Assembly: GCA_028292145.1 (NCBI GenBank)
Contig: JAQGMX010000462.1
Span: 1 to 6,977, forward strand
DNA length: 6,977 nucleotides
Direction: 5' to 3'
Origin: Variovorax sp.
Lineage (GTDB): Bacteria; Pseudomonadota; Gammaproteobacteria; Burkholderiales; Burkholderiaceae_C
The notes under the pieces: model-generated
The model's input: the letters and a program-made list of their open reading frames with translations, nothing else
What the model was told of the DNA's origin: nothing
Database searches by the model: none
Position numbers and translations under genes: made by a program
In this document: positions 4,936-6,977 of the stretch, one piece after another
Numbering within the stretch: position 1 is the stretch's first letter
Layout: each line of letters begins with the position of its first letter

Positions 4936-6977
4936 CGCCGTGCGCCCGGGACAACGAAAGCCCTTGAGCAGATCGCTGTTGAACGGATTGGGCTGCGTCC
5001 CGGTGCCGAGTTCGACCAGCGCTTTGCGACCGTCGAAAACGTATTCGACGCTTGAACGTCCCGGCGTCGCGGAGCTCACCGACCGACCTTTGTCGAGCAG
5101 CCTGAAAAGCGCCCAAGGGCCCTGCATCAACACCGTCGACGTGGCTGCGGACACGCGCGGCAGCGCGGTCAGCTCGGCCATGATGCCGCCGCGGGGTCCC
5201 GGCCATGCGACGCTCAAGGGCTGAACCGGTCCGTGAACATAGCGTTGACTTTGGCCATCAATGTCCATCAGCAGCTCGGTGATCGCCGGTTCGAGTTCGC
5301 GCACCGTGAGCTCCATCTTCCAGGCCATCTTCTTGCCTCCGGCATCGCGAAAGAAGACGTTGCGGATCTGCTGCCCGCGGTAGAAGGCATCAAGACTGGG
5401 ACCGTCGCGGGCAAGCAGCTTGAGCAGTTCGCCGAGCAGCGTCGGACTTGTCGCCGCACCTGGAGTCGCCAGTGGCGACGCGCCGATAAGCCCCGGAACG
5501 CCGGCCGACGAAGCCTCCAATCCGATGAGCGCGCTGGCGCTGTCCGGACTTTTGTAGCGCCACGGACGAACGCTGGTGTCCACGAGTGCGGTCAGGTACT
5601 TGGAGAAAAATTCGTCGAGCGCGCCACCCGAAGCGAAGACGAGCGTGAAATCGTCGACCGATGCGTCCTGTGCGACGGATGAGAACGGATAGCGCCCTTC
5701 GACGCCGCGTTTGCAGGGTTCGCTGACTTGCAACGCCATGAGTCCCATCAACCGATCCAGCTGCAGCTGCGCCTGCCGGCGAAGAATTTCGGTCGCGCCC
5801 TGCACTACCTTGTCGGTGCTGCTGATGGCAAGGCCGCTCAGGATTTCCTTAAAAGGCGCAGGCAGTTTTCCGGCTTCCAGCCGGAGTCGGGCACCGGCTT
5901 CGCCGCCGCCTGGTGGCAGCCCGCCGGCCGACAACGCCGTGTCCGCAACGACCATCCAGGTGTAGAAATCATTGATGAGTCCGGAGATCGCATCCAGTTT
6001 CGGTTTGCCGCCAGCGCCTTCCAATGCGGTCCCGCCCGCATCTGCCGTCCCGGTGACCACTTCGCGCAGTGCGGCGAAGTGGTTGTCCACAACGGTTCGT
6101 TCGAGTTGTCTTTCGCCGGTGTCGTCGACTTCTACGGCTACCGACGCTTTCCCGAAGGCCGCAGCAGCCTTGTCGAGCAATCCGGCACCGTCTTCGGTCG
6201 ATCTGGCGCGCGTCGCCGACAGCGTGGTTTCGCGCACCGCCGCGCGCCCGATTCGTGCCAGGGGAGAATCGGGTGCCGCGAGTTGACGCAACACGCCAAG
6301 ATCGAACCCCAGGCCGGCTTGGCCGCCGGCAACGTCGGTCAGCCCAAGGGTTCTCAGCGATGCCAGGAAGCCGTCCCAGTGCATCGCGTACTCGGCAAGG
6401 TACTGCTTCCGGACGTGAACGATCCATTCGTCAGATGCTTCGGGCCTGTATGTCGACGCCGACCCATTGCCTCTTCCCATCACCCAGTCGTCCTCCTTGA
6501 GGGCGGCGCGAACGAATATCCCGATACGCGGTGCGAACAGGCGGTGATAGCCGTCGTAAGTGAAAAGGCCCGGCACGCCCTTGTCCAGGGGCAAACCGTC
6601 TTTCCTGACGAAAACTGTGCCGACCTGCGGGCCGACGGCACGCACAAGCGTGAAATCCGGCGGCGCATCGGGCTGCATCGCAAGCTTCGCGCGCTCGTAG
6701 ACACGCTGCGTCGCGGTGTCGCCGTCGAGGAAGCCCTGGACCGCCCGAATCAAAGACGCATCGGCAAGCGAAGCCGCCTGGACCACCCGGCCATCGGCGA
6801 ACAGCGCGTCGAAGTGAGCGGCCATCGACGCACGACCGGCAAACTCCGCCATGCCTGACGTGTCGGTTGCCCCGCCGCGGACAGCGTCGGCCAGAAGCTG
6901 CGAGTCCCGGCGTACCCACTCCCTGACGCTGGCTGCGCCGCCTGCCTCGACATAGTGCTGTCGATCGTGGAGCAGCT
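4933..6977 (-). CDS. tssM: TssM, T6SS membrane-complex protein (partial, N-terminus off the right edge)
   Basis: TssM (IcmF/VasK/ImpL family) is an inner-membrane protein whose large periplasmic part binds the lipoprotein TssJ and, with TssL, forms the trans-envelope complex of the T6SS. The frame is open to the window edge: 41 codons precede the Met at 6852, so that Met is internal. The visible 680 residues are the C-terminal, periplasmic portion; full-length members are usually 1100-1300. Landmarks by visible residue: FTYDGYHRLFAP (138-149), YLAEYAMHWDGFL (192-204), CKRGVEGRYPF (421-431) followed by DEFFSKYL, FYRGQQIRNVFF (531-542), GPWALFRLLD (619-628), and the closing NPF (663-665) and FRCP (673-676) typical of IcmF-type proteins. 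The NTPase domain and transmembrane helices expected upstream lie outside. An Ala/Gly/Pro-rich linker occupies about 485-511. The gene ends 7 bases before tagF. Confidence 0.96.
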   Translation of the reverse strand, partial: LLHDRQHYVEAGGAASVREWVRRDSQLLADAVRGGATDTSGMAEFAGRASMAAHFDALFADGRVVQAASLADASLIRAVQGFLDGDTATQRVYERAKLAMQPDAPPDFTLVRAVGPQVGTVFVRKDGLPLDKGVPGLFTYDGYHRLFAPRIGIFVRAALKEDDWVMGRGNGSASTYRPEASDEWIVHVRKQYLAEYAMHWDGFLASLRTLGLTDVAGGQAGLGFDLGVLRQLAAPDSPLARIGRAAVRETTLSATRARSTEDGAGLLDKAAAAFGKASVAVEVDDTGERQLERTVVDNHFAALREVVTGTADAGGTALEGAGGKPKLDAISGLINDFYTWMVVADTALSAGGLPPGGGEAGARLRLEAGKLPAPFKEILSGLAISSTDKVVQGATEILRRQAQLQLDRLMGLMALQVSEPCKRGVEGRYPFSSVAQDASVDDFTLVFASGGALDEFFSKYLTALVDTSVRPWRYKSPDSASALIGLEASSAGVPGLIGASPLATPGAATSPTLLGELLKLLARDGPSLDAFYRGQQIRNVFFRDAGGKKMAWKMELTVRELEPAITELLMDIDGQSQRYVHGPVQPLSVAWPGPRGGIMAELTALPRVSAATSTVLMQGPWALFRLLDKGRSVSSATPGRSSVEYVFDGRKALVELGTGTQPNPFNSDLLKGFRCPGRTA

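Noticed and set aside
5465..5479. GTCGCCA/TGGCGAC inverted repeat as an operator or terminator
   Set aside because: It lies in the middle of the tssM coding region, has no T-run and only a tiny loop. A chance palindrome in G+C-rich coding DNA is the simplest explanation.
6850..6852. ATG at 6852 (minus) as the start of a 639-residue protein
   Set aside because: The same frame is open for 41 more codons to the window edge. The protein lacks the N-terminal membrane and NTPase parts of TssM, so this Met is internal to a gene that continues outside.
5728..6858. 376-codon open frame on the plus strand opposite tssM
   Set aside because: It lies wholly antisense to conserved TssM sequence, has no recognisable family, and fits the same G+C-bias artefact.
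1..6977. CRISPR array, tRNA/rRNA, insertion sequence, toxin/immunity or effector gene
   Set aside because: I saw no repeat array, RNA gene, transposase or terminal inverted repeats. The six T6SS genes occupy all but 34 bases, leaving no room for further genes.

Overview
This window is an internal piece of a type VI secretion system (T6SS) gene cluster. All genes lie on the minus strand and are packed head to tail. Reading in the direction of transcription (high to low coordinates) they are: the 3' part of tssM (membrane-complex protein, cut by the right edge), tagF (post-translational regulator), a gene for an FHA-like accessory protein, tssE, tssF, and the 5' part of tssG (cut by the left edge). 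The longest stretch between two genes is 17 bases, and two junctions have overlapping stop and start codons. The six genes therefore look like part of one operon, whose promoter and terminator both lie outside the window.

The sequence is visibly G+C-rich with strong G/C third-position bias, so long antisense open frames appear on the plus strand. The protein sequences and the gene set (IcmF-type TssM, a TagF of the BMA_A0400 type, an FHA-like protein next to tagF) suggest a proteobacterium, most likely a beta-proteobacterium of the Burkholderiales (Burkholderia, Ralstonia or Bordetella-like). That placement is an inference from family resemblance, not a database match.

Region by region: bases 1-841 encode the first 280 residues of TssG. 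Bases 841-2721 encode complete TssF, and 2739-3266 complete TssE. Together these three are baseplate wedge proteins. Bases 3263-4129 encode a 288-residue FHA-like protein. Bases 4140-4925 encode complete TagF. Bases 4933-6977 encode the C-terminal 680 residues of TssM, its periplasmic part.

As a working unit, TssM is part of the trans-envelope channel on which the baseplate docks. TssE, TssF and TssG build the wedges from which the contractile sheath starts. TagF and the FHA-like protein are the likely control layer, since TagF proteins act on Fha proteins in other T6SSs. The sheath (tssB, tssC), tube (hcp), ATPase (tssH), tssA, tssJ, tssK, tssL, vgrG, effectors and any kinase/phosphatase pair are not in the window. 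I found no undescribed system here. The most interesting points are the FHA domain lacking its usual phosphothreonine-binding residues, a stop/start relay between tagF and the FHA-like gene, and the placement of tagF-FHA between tssM and tssE.
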